A stretch of DNA of 57,185 nt from UBA3206 sp964548855 (GTDB lineage: Bacteria; Bacillota_I; Bacilli_A; Acholeplasmatales; Anaeroplasmataceae), in the NCBI GenBank assembly GCA_964548855.1, contig CAZJSR010000013.1, positions 1 through 57,185 on the forward strand, in the 5' to 3' direction. The position numbers and the translations under genes were made by a program. Of the stretch, positions 15,465 to 25,793 are shown one piece after another (positions within the stretch are counted from its first letter, which is position 1; every line of letters begins with the position of its first letter). The notes beneath the pieces were generated by a model that saw nothing but the letters and a program-made list of their open reading frames with translations, had not been told where the DNA came from and did not search any database.

Positions 15465-18400
15465 ATGGATTATCGTATATATGTTGAAAAACTACCAAAA
15501 TTTCAAGTGGAAGCTAACAGTTTAAAAAATGAATTTAATTTAAACCTAAATCTAAATCTAAAATCTTTACGTTTAATTAATGTTTATGATTTAAGTGGAT
15601 TTGATAAAGAACTTTTAGAAAAAACAAAGTATACAGTATTTGGAGAAATAGTTACTGATAATGTATATGAAGAAATTGATTTATCAGGAAAGAAGTATGT
15701 TGCAGTAGAATGTTTACCAGGACAATTTGATCAAAGAGCATCTTCTGCAGTAGATTGTGTTAAATTAGTTTCGCCAACTGCTGATGTTATTATTAAAAGT
15801 TCTAAATTAGTAATATTAGATGATGATGTTACTTTAGAAGAAATTGATAAAATTAAAAAATATTTTATTAACACAGTTGAATCACGTGAAAAAGATTTAA
15901 ACGTGTTATCGTTTGATGAAAATGTATCAATTAAGCCAGTAGCTATATTAGATGGATTAGTTGATATGAAACGTGAGGATTATAAAGAATTTATTAAATC
16001 TTATGGACTTGCGATGAATGAAGATGATTTAGATTGTGTTGTAAAATACTTCCAAAAAGAAGGTAGAAATCCATATGAGACTGAGTTAAGAATTCTTGAT
16101 ACATATTGGTCTGATCACTGTCGTCATACAACATTCTCAACTGTATTAGAAAGTATTACAATTGAAGAATCATTCATAAAAAATGAATTAGAAGAATCAC
16201 TTGATTTATTCTATAAAATGAAGTCTGAACTTAATAGAGACTCTAAAGATGTTTGTTTAATGGAAATGGCAACAATCGGTGCTAGATATTTAAGAAAAAA
16301 AGGATATTTAGACGATTTAGAAGTTTCTGAGGAAAATAATGCATGTTCTATATTTGTCAATGTTAAGATTGATGATAGAGAAGAAAAATGGTTATTACAA
16401 TTTAAGAATGAAACACATAATCACCCAACAGAAATAGAACCTTTTGGAGGTGCTTCAACATGTTTAGGAGGAGCAATCCGTGATCCCCTTTCTGGTCGTG
16501 CTTATGTTTATCAAGCAATGAGAGTTACAGGTGCAGGTAATATTTATGCTGATGTTAAAGATACAATTCCAGGTAAATTACCTCAAAGAATAATTTCAAC
16601 TAAGGCTGCATCAGGGTATTCAAGCTATGGAAATCAAATTGGACTTGCGACAACTCATGTAAGAGAAATTTATCACGAAGGATATACTGCAAAACGTCTA
16701 GAAGTAGGGGCTGTTGTTGGTGCTTCAAAAGCTAGTGATGTAAGACGTGTATCTCCAGAACCTGGTGATGTTGTATTAATGTTTGGGGGACGTACAGGAC
16801 GTGATGGAATAGGTGGAGCTACTGGTTCATCTAAGACTCATAATGTAAAATCTATAGAAACATGTTCTTCTGAAGTTCAAAAAGGAAATGCTCCAGAAGA
16901 AAGAAAGATTCAAAGATTATTCCGTAATCCTAATGTAACTAGATTAATAAAGAAGTCAAATGACTTTGGTGCAGGTGGAGTATCAGTTGCGATAGGAGAA
17001 CTTGCGGATGGTCTTGAGATATTCTTAGATAGAGTATGCACTAAGTATAAAGGTCTTAATCCAACTGAACTTGCGATTTCTGAATCTCAAGAAAGAATGA
17101 GTGTTGTAGTTGCGAAGGAAGATAAAGAAGAATTTATAAAATATTGTAAAGAAGAAAATTTAGAAGTAATTCATATCGCTAATGTTACTGAAGAAAAACG
17201 TCTTGTAATGTATTATAAAGATAAGAAGTATGTTGATATTGCACGTTCATTTATTGATAGTGCAGGTGCAAAGCATTATGCAAATGCTTCTATTGAATCA
17301 ATAGAAAATAAAAACCCATTTACTAGAAATATATGCGGTGAAACATTAGAAGAAAAGATTTTAAATAATCTTGCTGATAATAATGTTGTAAGCCAAAAAG
17401 GATTAATAGAAATGTTTGATGCGACCATTGGTTGTTCAACTGTATTAATGCCTTTTGGTGGTAAATATCAAAGAACTGAAACACAAGTATCAGTTCAAAA
17501 ACTTCCGGTACTAAATGGTTATACAGATCTATCAAGCATTATGGCTTATGGTTATAATCCATATATCTCATCATGGTCTCCATATCACGGAAGTCAATAT
17601 GCAGTAATAGAAGCATGTGCTAAGGTTGTTGCGGCTGGTGCAAGATATGATAAGATGCGTTTTAGTTATCAAGAATATTTTGAAAGAATGACTAGTGACA
17701 AATCATGGGGTAAACCTCTTGCGGCTTTATTAGGTGCTATTAAAATTCAAAATGATTTAAAATTGCCTTCAATTGGAGGTAAGGATTCTATGAGCGGTAC
17801 TTTTGATAATTTAAATGTACCACCTATGTTAATGGCATTTGGTATTACTACAGTAGATGCAAATAATGTAATTTCGCCTGAATTTAAGAATGCAGGAAAT
17901 ATGATATATTTAATTAAGCATAATCCACTTGAAAACTATAATCCTAATATTGATGAATTAAAAGAAAATTTTGATTTTGTAAGTGATAATATCGAATCAA
18001 AGAAGATTATTTCAGCATACGCAGTAGGTAATGGTGGTGTTAGTGAAGCTATAGCTAAGATGTCTTTTGGTAATAAAATCGGAGCTAAGGTAAATGTAAC
18101 TGAAGACGATTTATTTAATTATAGTTACGGTTCGATTGTATGTGAATCAACAGGTTCATTAGATTATAAGAATGCAATATTCTTAGGATTTACAACAAAT
18201 AATATCATGGATATAAATGAAAATATCTTAGATATGGATATATTATATAAAGCTAATACAGAAAAGTTTAATAAAGTTTATAAAGATTCTTGCGTTAATA
18301 ACACTGAAGTATATGAAGAAGTATCTTCAAATACAAATGTTATTAAATATCAAGGTGAAAGAATTGAAAATCCAGTAGTATTTATACCTGTATTCCCTGG

Positions 18401-19172
18401 TACTAACTGTGATTATGACACTAAAAAAGCATTTGAAAATGCTGGTGCAAAAGTAAATACAATGGTATTTAGAAATTTAACTAGCCAAGATGTTTTAGAT
18501 TCTATTAAAGAAATGGCTGAAAACATTAATAATGCTAATATTTTAGCATTTGCTGGTGGATTCTCAGCAGGAGATGAACCTGATGGTTCTGCAAAATTTA
18601 TTGCGAATACATTAAATAATGAAGAAATTAAAAATGCAATTCATAGTTTAATTGACCGTGGAGGTTTAATAATTGGTATCTGTAATGGATTCCAAGCTTT
18701 AGTAAAATCTGGATTATTACCATATGGTAGACTTGGTATGGTTACTAAAGAATCTCCAACATTATTTAGAAATGATATAAATAGACATATATCACAAATG
18801 GTTACAACAAGAGTTTCAACAATTGCATCCCCTTGGTTAAATGGATTTAAGATTGGTGATACTCATACAATCGCAATGAGCCACGGAGAAGGTAAGTTTG
18901 TTGTAAGTGAACAATTAGCACGTGAACTATTTAAAAAAGGACAAGTTGCGTTCCAATATGTTGATGAGGATAATAATATATGTGTAGATAGTCCACAAAA
19001 TCCTAATGGTTCAAGTTATGCAATTGAGGGAATCATTAGTGAAAATGGTCAAATCATTGGTAAAATGGGACATACTGAGAGATATGAAAATAACTTATTT
19101 AAGAATATTATCGGAAATAAGGAACAACAATTATTTAAAAATGCTGTAAAATACTTTAGAAAAGAAAATTAA
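15465..19172 (+). CDS. purL: FGAM synthase, single-chain (PurL with amidotransferase)
   Basis: Converts FGAR to FGAM with glutamine and ATP, step four of IMP synthesis. It is the long 1235-aa form that fuses the synthase and the class I glutaminase in one chain, instead of separate PurS, PurL and PurQ. The synthase core has LDTYWSDHCRHTTF (near 205), NETHNHPTEIEPFGGA, GGRTGRDGIGGAT and IGGKDSMSG. The glutaminase begins at FPGTNCDYDT and has nucleophile Cys1073 (GICNGFQAL) with His1140 and Glu1142 (SHGEGKF). First gene of a gapless operon reaching 29065. ATG 15465 follows AGAGG by nine bases. Confidence 0.97.
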   Translation: MDYRIYVEKLPKFQVEANSLKNEFNLNLNLNLKSLRLINVYDLSGFDKELLEKTKYTVFGEIVTDNVYEEIDLSGKKYVAVECLPGQFDQRASSAVDCVKLVSPTADVIIKSSKLVILDDDVTLEEIDKIKKYFINTVESREKDLNVLSFDENVSIKPVAILDGLVDMKREDYKEFIKSYGLAMNEDDLDCVVKYFQKEGRNPYETELRILDTYWSDHCRHTTFSTVLESITIEESFIKNELEESLDLFYKMKSELNRDSKDVCLMEMATIGARYLRKKGYLDDLEVSEENNACSIFVNVKIDDREEKWLLQFKNETHNHPTEIEPFGGASTCLGGAIRDPLSGRAYVYQAMRVTGAGNIYADVKDTIPGKLPQRIISTKAASGYSSYGNQIGLATTHVREIYHEGYTAKRLEVGAVVGASKASDVRRVSPEPGDVVLMFGGRTGRDGIGGATGSSKTHNVKSIETCSSEVQKGNAPEERKIQRLFRNPNVTRLIKKSNDFGAGGVSVAIGELADGLEIFLDRVCTKYKGLNPTELAISESQERMSVVVAKEDKEEFIKYCKEENLEVIHIANVTEEKRLVMYYKDKKYVDIARSFIDSAGAKHYANASIESIENKNPFTRNICGETLEEKILNNLADNNVVSQKGLIEMFDATIGCSTVLMPFGGKYQRTETQVSVQKLPVLNGYTDLSSIMAYGYNPYISSWSPYHGSQYAVIEACAKVVAAGARYDKMRFSYQEYFERMTSDKSWGKPLAALLGAIKIQNDLKLPSIGGKDSMSGTFDNLNVPPMLMAFGITTVDANNVISPEFKNAGNMIYLIKHNPLENYNPNIDELKENFDFVSDNIESKKIISAYAVGNGGVSEAIAKMSFGNKIGAKVNVTEDDLFNYSYGSIVCESTGSLDYKNAIFLGFTTNNIMDINENILDMDILYKANTEKFNKVYKDSCVNNTEVYEEVSSNTNVIKYQGERIENPVVFIPVFPGTNCDYDTKKAFENAGAKVNTMVFRNLTSQDVLDSIKEMAENINNANILAFAGGFSAGDEPDGSAKFIANTLNNEEIKNAIHSLIDRGGLIIGICNGFQALVKSGLLPYGRLGMVTKESPTLFRNDINRHISQMVTTRVSTIASPWLNGFKIGDTHTIAMSHGEGKFVVSEQLARELFKKGQVAFQYVDEDNNICVDSPQNPNGSSYAIEGIISENGQIIGKMGHTERYENNLFKNIIGNKEQQLFKNAVKYFRKEN

Positions 19173-19188
19173 TTAGGAGGACTTAATA

Positions 19189-20223
19189 ATGGCAAAGAGT
19201 TATGAAAGTGCTGGAGTAAATCTAGAAGCAGGGTATGAAGGTGTAAGACGTATAAAGAAGCATGTAGCGGCTACAAACCGTAAAGGTTCAATGGGAAACA
19301 TTGGGGCTTTTGGAGGTATGTTTGATTTAGCTTCTTTAGGATATAAAGAACCAATATTAGTAAGTGGAACTGATGGTGTTGGTACAAAGCTAAAGCTTGC
19401 GTTTGAAATGGATAAACATGATACAATCGGAATAGACGCAGTTGCGATGTGTGTTAATGATGTACTTGCACAAGGTGCAGAACCTCTAATATTTTTAGAT
19501 TATGTAGCATTAGGTGTAAATGATCCTGTAAAAGTTGAAGCTATTGTTAAAGGTGTATCTGATGGATGTGTGCTTGCTGGTTGTGCATTAGTAGGTGGAG
19601 AAACAGCAGAAATGCCTGGTATGTATTCTAAAGATGAATATGATATCGCAGGATTTACTGTAGGAGCTGTTGAGAAGAGTAAATTAATTGATGGTACAAA
19701 GATTAAAACAGGAGATGTTTTAGTAGGTATCGCATCAAGTGGGGTTCATTCTAATGGTTTTTCTTTAGTAAGAAAAGTAGTTAGTGATAATAATCTTGAT
19801 TTACATAAACCTTTAGAAGAGTATTCATCTAAACCTCTTGGAGAATTTTTATTAACTCCTACAAAGATTTATGTTAAGCAAGTTCTTGATGTAATTAAGA
19901 ATTGTGATGTACATGGTGTTGCGCATATTACTGGTGGAGGTTTTGATGAAAATATTCCTCGTATTCTTCGTGATGGACAAGGTATTTCTATAAAAGAAGG
20001 AACATGGCCAATTTTACCAGTATTTAAGTTCTTAGAAAAATATGGAAATATTCCACACAGAGAAATGTTTAATATTTATAATATGGGTATTGGTATGGTT
20101 ATCGCAATGCCTGAAAGTGAAGCACAAAAGGCTATTTCTATTTTAGAATCATATAATGAAAAAGCATATGTTATTGGTTCTATTACAGATAAACCTGGTG
20201 TAGATATTGAATTGGTGAAGTAA
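19189..20223 (+). CDS. purM: AIR synthetase
   Basis: Closes the imidazole ring, FGAM plus ATP to AIR, step five of IMP synthesis. 344 aa with DGVGTKLKLAFE, GGETAEMPGMY and the ATP-grasping HITGGGFDENIPR segment, all in family order. An AGGAGG ribosome site lies between the purL stop and the ATG, with a 16-base gap. The next gene starts one base after the stop codon. Confidence 0.97.
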   Translation: MAKSYESAGVNLEAGYEGVRRIKKHVAATNRKGSMGNIGAFGGMFDLASLGYKEPILVSGTDGVGTKLKLAFEMDKHDTIGIDAVAMCVNDVLAQGAEPLIFLDYVALGVNDPVKVEAIVKGVSDGCVLAGCALVGGETAEMPGMYSKDEYDIAGFTVGAVEKSKLIDGTKIKTGDVLVGIASSGVHSNGFSLVRKVVSDNNLDLHKPLEEYSSKPLGEFLLTPTKIYVKQVLDVIKNCDVHGVAHITGGGFDENIPRILRDGQGISIKEGTWPILPVFKFLEKYGNIPHREMFNIYNMGIGMVIAMPESEAQKAISILESYNEKAYVIGSITDKPGVDIELVK

Positions 20224-20224
20224 T

Positions 20225-20794
20225 ATGAAAAAATTAGCCGTATTTGCAAGTGGTAGTGGAACAAATTTTGAAGCTATCGTTAATGCATGTGAAAATAAAG
20301 AAATAGATGCAACTGTAGAAATATTAGTATGTGATAAAAAGGATGCATATGCAATTAAACGTGCTTTAAATCACAATATTAAAACATTTGTTTTTACAGC
20401 TAAAGATTATCCAAATAAAGAAGCATTTGAAAGTGAAATTGTATCAATATTAAAGAATTTAGATATTGATTTAATATGTCTTGCTGGATATATGAGATAT
20501 ATTGGTACAGTTTTACTTGATAACTATGAAGGAAGAATGATTAACATTCATCCTGCATTATTACCATCATTTAAAGGAGCGCAAGGTATAGTTGATGCGT
20601 TTAATTATGGTGTTAAGATGTTTGGTGTGACTGTTCACTATGTTGATAGTGGTGTAGATAGTGGTAAGATAATTATGCAACGTGGTTTTGAATACTACGG
20701 TAATGATATTAATGAGGTAGAAGCACGTATTCATGAAATAGAACACGAACTTTACCCAGAAGCTATAAATAAGGTATTGAAGGAGCAAATATGA
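20225..20794 (+). CDS. purN: GAR formyltransferase, 10-formyl-THF type
   Basis: Transfers a formyl group from 10-formyl-THF to GAR, step three of IMP synthesis. The catalytic segment INIHPALLPSFKG (Asn-x-His) is intact, and the distal VTVHYVDSGVDSGKII carries the catalytic Asp. The start has the nucleotide loop FASGSGTNFEAI. 189 aa is normal. It uses the formyl-THF made by Fhs. The start overlaps closely with purM, and its TGA overlaps the purH ATG. Confidence 0.97.
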   Translation: MKKLAVFASGSGTNFEAIVNACENKEIDATVEILVCDKKDAYAIKRALNHNIKTFVFTAKDYPNKEAFESEIVSILKNLDIDLICLAGYMRYIGTVLLDNYEGRMINIHPALLPSFKGAQGIVDAFNYGVKMFGVTVHYVDSGVDSGKIIMQRGFEYYGNDINEVEARIHEIEHELYPEAINKVLKEQI

Positions 20795-22347
20795 TGAAAA
20801 GAGCATTAGTAAGTGTTACAGATAAAACTGGAGTAGTTGAATTTTGTAAAGGTCTTGAAGAATTAGGATATGAAATAGTATCAACAGGAGGTACTAAGAA
20901 AGTATTGCTTCAAGCAGGTGTTAAAGCTATCGATATATCAGATGTAACAGGATTCCCTGAAATTTTAGACGGACGTGTTAAGACACTTCATCCTAAAGTT
21001 CATGGAGGACTTCTTGCAGTTAGAGATTTAGATTCTCATGTTAAACAAGTAAAAGAACATGAAATTGAATATATTGATTTAGTATGTGTTAATTTATATG
21101 CATTTAAGAAAACAGTAGAATCTGGTGCTGAGTTTGAAGATGTTATTGAAAACATTGATATCGGAGGACCTTCTATGTTAAGAAGTGCTGCAAAGAATCA
21201 TATGTATGTTACTGTTGTTTCAGACATTAATGATTATGAAACTGTTTTAAATGAAATTAAGGAATTCGGTAATACAACATATGAAACTAGATTAAAACTT
21301 GCAGCAAAGGTTTATACATTAACTGCACAATATGATACTATGATTGCGCAATATATGAGAGAAAAAGCAGGACTTAGTGAAAAATTATTTGTTTGTGCAG
21401 ATGAAGTTCAAAGTCTAAGATATGGAGAAAATCCACATCAAGCTGCGAAATTCTATGCTTTAGATAAGGAATTACCTTATTCACTTGCTAGCGCTATTCA
21501 AATTCAAGGTAAGGAATTATCATATAATAATATTCAAGACGCAAATGCGGCATTGAATATTGTTAGAGAATTTAAAGATATTCCTTTTGCAATGGGACTT
21601 AAGCATATGAATCCATGTGGAGCTGCTATAGGAAAAGATTTAAAAGAAGCTTGGTTAAAGGCTTATGAATCAGATCCTGTTAGTATTTTTGGTGGAATTG
21701 TTGCGACAAATCAAGTTATTGATTTAGAGGCGGCTAATTTAATAAAATTCGATCATGGAACTCCAGGTAAACCTATTTTCTTAGAAGTAATATTAGCTCC
21801 TGGATTTACAAAAGAAGCACTTGAGGCTTTTGCTAAGAGACCAGATTTAAGAATTATTCAATACAAATTAGGAGATTATCCAAAACAAAAACAATATGTT
21901 TCTGTAAATGGTGGATTATTAGTTCAAGATCAAGATGTAGAAATTAAAACAATTACTGAAGATATGACAGTAACTAATTGTAAACCAACAGAAGAACAAT
22001 TATCTGATATGAATTTCGGATGGAAGATTGTTAAACATGTTAAATCAAACGCTATAGTTGTGGTAAAAAATGGAACAACATGTGGAGTTGGTGCAGGTCA
22101 AATGAATCGTGTTGGTGCTGCAAAAATCGCAATCGAAGAAGCTCATAAAAGAGGAGTAACAGAAGGATTAGTTCTTGCTTCTGATGCATTCTTCCCATTC
22201 GCTGATACTCTTGAATATGGTATTGCAAATGGAGTTGTTGCTGTTGTTCAACCTGGTGGTTCTAAAAAGGATCAAGATTCAATTGATTTAGCAAATCAAA
22301 AAAATGTTCCTATGACATTTACAGGAATGAGACACTTTAAACATTAA
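20791..22347 (+). CDS. purH: AICAR transformylase/IMP cyclohydrolase
   Basis: Bifunctional enzyme of the last two IMP steps. The N-terminal MGS-like cyclohydrolase domain (residues 1-195) has STGGTKKVL, DVTGFPEILDGRVKTLHPKVHGG and NIDIGGPSMLR. The C-terminal transformylase domain has LRYGENPHQ, the catalytic KHMNPCGAA and SDAFFPFADT. 518 aa. Two adjacent ATGs (20791, 20794) follow AAGGAG; 20791 gives ATGA overlap with purN, while 20794 gives the usual MKRALVSV start and is equally plausible. Confidence 0.97.
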   Translation: MMKRALVSVTDKTGVVEFCKGLEELGYEIVSTGGTKKVLLQAGVKAIDISDVTGFPEILDGRVKTLHPKVHGGLLAVRDLDSHVKQVKEHEIEYIDLVCVNLYAFKKTVESGAEFEDVIENIDIGGPSMLRSAAKNHMYVTVVSDINDYETVLNEIKEFGNTTYETRLKLAAKVYTLTAQYDTMIAQYMREKAGLSEKLFVCADEVQSLRYGENPHQAAKFYALDKELPYSLASAIQIQGKELSYNNIQDANAALNIVREFKDIPFAMGLKHMNPCGAAIGKDLKEAWLKAYESDPVSIFGGIVATNQVIDLEAANLIKFDHGTPGKPIFLEVILAPGFTKEALEAFAKRPDLRIIQYKLGDYPKQKQYVSVNGGLLVQDQDVEIKTITEDMTVTNCKPTEEQLSDMNFGWKIVKHVKSNAIVVVKNGTTCGVGAGQMNRVGAAKIAIEEAHKRGVTEGLVLASDAFFPFADTLEYGIANGVVAVVQPGGSKKDQDSIDLANQKNVPMTFTGMRHFKH

Positions 22348-22367
22348 TTAAAGGAGACTAAGAATAT

Positions 22368-23612
22368 ATGAAAGTATTAGTAATTGGAAGCGGTGGTCGT
22401 GAGCATGCTATAGTTGACGCCATTAGTAAAAGTAAAAAAGTCAGCAAAATATATGCAGCACCTGGTAATGCTGGTATTGCGCAAATCGCAACTATTGTAC
22501 CTATAAAGGATACAAATGTTTTAGATTTAGTAGAATTTGCTAAGAATACAAAAATAGATTTAGTAGTTGTAGGACCTGAATCTAGTTTAGCATGTGGTGT
22601 AGTTGATGCGATGAACGAGGCTGGTATTAAAGCTTTTGGTCCAAATAAAGCTGCAGCTCAAATTGAATCTAGTAAGGAATTTGCGAAGGATTTAATGAAA
22701 AAATATAATATACCTACTGCTGCATATGAAGTTTTTGATGATTATGAAAAAGCTTGTGCTTATGTAAAAAAACATGGACTTCCATTAGTACTTAAGTATG
22801 ATGGTCTTGCGGCAGGAAAGGGAGTAGTTATCCCTGAAACAATGGATGAAGCTATAAATACACTAAAAGATATGCTTGTAGATGATAAATTTGGTAGTGC
22901 ATCTGTTGTTATTGAAGAATTTATGGAAGGACCTGAGTTCTCGTTTATGTGCTTTGTTTCTAATGATAAAGTTTATAGAATGGAAATATCACAAGATCAT
23001 AAGCGTGCTTATGATGGTGATTTAGGTCCTAATACAGGAGGAATGGGCGCATATAGTCCTGTTTCTTGCATAACTCAATCTGATATTGATTATGCATATG
23101 ATAATATTATGGTACCAACTGCAAAAGCTTTAATTCAAGAAGGATGTCCATTTAAAGGTGTTTTATATGGTGGGCTTATGAAAACTAAAGATGGAGTTAA
23201 AGTTATTGAGTTTAATTCAAGATTTGGAGATCCAGAAACTGAGGTAGTATTACCAAGACTTGAAAGTGATATCGTTGATATTTTCTTAGGAATTATAGAT
23301 GGTAAGGATGATATAGAAATTAAATGGAGTGATGAATGTACTTTAGGAATAGTACTGGCTTCATGTGGTTATCCTTTAGATTACAAAAAAGGCTTTGTTA
23401 TTGAAGGTCTTGAAAATGTTGATGCAAAAATATACCATATGGGTACATCATTAGTTGATGGAAAATATGTAACAAACGGAGGTCGTGTTCTTTTTGTTGT
23501 GGCAAAATCTGATACTATTTTACACGCAAAAGAGAAGGCCTTAGAAGAAATAAAAAAGATTAAGTGTGATAATTTATTCTATCGTAAGGATATTGGTTAT
23601 AGAGCACTTTAA
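22368..23612 (+). CDS. purD: GAR synthetase
   Basis: Ligates phosphoribosylamine to glycine with ATP, step two of IMP synthesis. ATP-grasp protein of 414 aa: N-terminal GSGGREHAIV, ATP-binding LKYDGLAAGKGVVIP near residue 140, and GPNTGGMGAYSP and EFNSRFGDPETEVVLPRL that bind metal and nucleotide. Its PRA substrate would come from PurF, which is not in this window. RBS AAAGGAG precedes the ATG. Confidence 0.97.
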   Translation: MKVLVIGSGGREHAIVDAISKSKKVSKIYAAPGNAGIAQIATIVPIKDTNVLDLVEFAKNTKIDLVVVGPESSLACGVVDAMNEAGIKAFGPNKAAAQIESSKEFAKDLMKKYNIPTAAYEVFDDYEKACAYVKKHGLPLVLKYDGLAAGKGVVIPETMDEAINTLKDMLVDDKFGSASVVIEEFMEGPEFSFMCFVSNDKVYRMEISQDHKRAYDGDLGPNTGGMGAYSPVSCITQSDIDYAYDNIMVPTAKALIQEGCPFKGVLYGGLMKTKDGVKVIEFNSRFGDPETEVVLPRLESDIVDIFLGIIDGKDDIEIKWSDECTLGIVLASCGYPLDYKKGFVIEGLENVDAKIYHMGTSLVDGKYVTNGGRVLFVVAKSDTILHAKEKALEEIKKIKCDNLFYRKDIGYRAL

Positions 23613-23624
23613 TAGGAGGTAAGT

Positions 23625-24491
23625 ATGGCAAATATTATAAGCGGTACTTTATTATCAACTGAACTTAAACAAAAAATGAAAGAGGATGTGAAAGGATATG
23701 CTAAAACATATCCTCGTATTCCTCACCTTGCAGTAATTATTGTAGGAGATGATCCAGGTAGTATTTCTTATGTAAGAGGTAAAGAAAACGCTTGTGCTCT
23801 TATTGGAATTAAAAATACTACTATTCATTTAGATGATAAAGTTAGTCAAAAGACTGTACTTGATTTAATTGATTCATTAAACAATGATGATGCGGTTGAT
23901 GGTATTTTAGTACAATTACCACTACCAAAGAAGTTTGATGAACAAAAGGTTATTAGTCGTGTAAGAGCAGATAAAGACGTTGATGGATTCCATCCATTGA
24001 ATGTTGCAGGATTATGGACTAAAAACCCTTGTATATTACCTTGTACTCCAAAAGGTATTATGGAAATACTTAAGAGTATAGATGTTGATTTAAAAGGAAA
24101 AAAAGTTTGTGTAATCGGAAGAAGTAATATAGTAGGACTTCCTATTAGCAAGTTATTAATAGATGCGGATGCAACTGTAACAATATGTCATAGTAAAACT
24201 AAAAATATTACAGAAGTCACTTCGCAAGCTGATATATTAGTTGTTGCAATTGGTAGGCCAAAAGTAGTGACTAAAGAATATGTAAAAGAAGGTGCTATTG
24301 TAATAGATGTAGGAGTTAATCGTGACCCTATAACTAATAAGTTATGCGGAGATGTTGACTTTGAATCAGTAGAACCAATTGCATCATATATTACAAAAGT
24401 TCCTGGTGGCGTTGGACCTATGACAATTTGTTGTTTAATGCAAAATACAATAGAATCATATTTAAATCATATGAATAAGGAGGATAAATAA
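23625..24491 (+). CDS. folD: Methylene-THF dehydrogenase/cyclohydrolase
   Basis: Interconverts 5,10-methylene-THF and 10-formyl-THF, linking serine-derived carbon (GlyA at 43942) to purine formylation. 288 aa; SYVRGKENAC carries the catalytic Tyr and Lys, VQLPLPKK and DKDVDGFHP follow, VIGRSNIVGLP is the NADP site, and PGGVGPMT closes the active site. An AGGAGGT ribosome site is present. Its place inside the purine operon suits its role as formyl donor supplier. Confidence 0.97.
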   Translation: MANIISGTLLSTELKQKMKEDVKGYAKTYPRIPHLAVIIVGDDPGSISYVRGKENACALIGIKNTTIHLDDKVSQKTVLDLIDSLNNDDAVDGILVQLPLPKKFDEQKVISRVRADKDVDGFHPLNVAGLWTKNPCILPCTPKGIMEILKSIDVDLKGKKVCVIGRSNIVGLPISKLLIDADATVTICHSKTKNITEVTSQADILVVAIGRPKVVTKEYVKEGAIVIDVGVNRDPITNKLCGDVDFESVEPIASYITKVPGGVGPMTICCLMQNTIESYLNHMNKEDK

Positions 24492-24493
24492 AG

Positions 24494-25792
24494 ATGATAG
24501 AGCGTTATAGTAGAAAGGTTATGCGTGATATTTGGACTGAAGAAAGTAAGTTTAATGCATACTTAAAAGTAGAAATATCAAATGCGAAAGCTTGGTCTGA
24601 ATTAGGTGTTGTGCCTAAGGAGGATATTCCAAAATTAGAAAAAGCTAGTTTTGATGTTAATAGAATAAAAGAAATCGAAGAAGTTACAAAACACGATGTT
24701 GTAGCATTCACAAGAGCTGTAGGCGAAACATTAGGAGATGAAAAGAAATGGATTCATTATGGATTAACATCAACTGATGTTGTTGATACTGCGAATGGTT
24801 ATTTATTAAAACAAGCTAATGCTATATTAAGAAAAGATATAGTAGAAATAATGGATGTTATTAAAAAGAGAGCTCTAGAGTTTAAAAATACTCCATGCAT
24901 TGGTAGAACTCATGGAATGCATGCTGATATTACATCATTTGGATTAAAGTGGGCTTTATGGTATGAAGATATGGTTAGATGTTTAGAAAGATTTGACTAT
25001 GCATGCCAAGAAGTACAAACAGGTAAACTTTCAGGTGCTGTTGGTAATTTCGCAAATATTCCTCCTCAAATTGAAGAATATGTATGTAATGATTTAGGAA
25101 TAAATTATGCTAAAATCTCAACTCAAGTTTTACAAAGAGATAGACATGCACATTATATGTCTTGTTTAGCATTAATTGCTTCTGAACTTGAAAAGATGGC
25201 ATTAGAAGTAAGAAATTTAAGTCGTCAAGAAGTTAAAGAAACAGAAGAAGCGTTTGGAAAAGGACAAAAAGGTTCTTCTGCGATGCCTCATAAGAGAAAT
25301 CCTATTTCAAGTGAAAATATATGTGGATGTGCTAGAGTAATTAGAGGCTATATGGATACATTCTATCAAAATATCGCTTTATGGCATGAAAGAGATATAT
25401 CACACTCTTCTACAGAAAGAATAATATTACCAGATGCAACTGCATTATTAGATTATATGTTAAATAGATTTAAAGGAATATTAGCTAATTTAACTGTATT
25501 CCCTAATAAGATGTTAGATGATATATATTTAACTAAAGGTGTTATATTCGCTCAAAGAGTTTTATATAAGCTAATTGAAAAAGGATTTGTTCGTGAAAAA
25601 GCATATGATACTGTTCAACCAATTGCGATGAAAGCATTAAATGAAGGTAAGCAATATCAAGATTTACTAAAAGAAGATGAAACAGTAACTAAATATTTAT
25701 CTAATGAAGAGATTGACAGTTGTTTCACTTTAGATTATTATATGGTAAACGTTGATTATATATATAAACGTATAGGTTTATTGGAGGATTAA
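24494..25792 (+). CDS. purB: Adenylosuccinate lyase
   Basis: Cleaves SAICAR to AICAR and adenylosuccinate to AMP, so it serves both the IMP pathway and the AMP branch started by PurA. Fumarase/aspartase superfamily protein of 432 aa with THDVVAFT, HYGLTSTDVVDT and GRTHGMHA (catalytic His). The signature loop GSSAMPHKRNP carries the flexible catalytic Ser. AAGGAGG lies in the end of folD, and the gap between the genes is two bases. Confidence 0.97.
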   Translation: MIERYSRKVMRDIWTEESKFNAYLKVEISNAKAWSELGVVPKEDIPKLEKASFDVNRIKEIEEVTKHDVVAFTRAVGETLGDEKKWIHYGLTSTDVVDTANGYLLKQANAILRKDIVEIMDVIKKRALEFKNTPCIGRTHGMHADITSFGLKWALWYEDMVRCLERFDYACQEVQTGKLSGAVGNFANIPPQIEEYVCNDLGINYAKISTQVLQRDRHAHYMSCLALIASELEKMALEVRNLSRQEVKETEEAFGKGQKGSSAMPHKRNPISSENICGCARVIRGYMDTFYQNIALWHERDISHSSTERIILPDATALLDYMLNRFKGILANLTVFPNKMLDDIYLTKGVIFAQRVLYKLIEKGFVREKAYDTVQPIAMKALNEGKQYQDLLKEDETVTKYLSNEEIDSCFTLDYYMVNVDYIYKRIGLLED

Positions 25793-25793
25793 T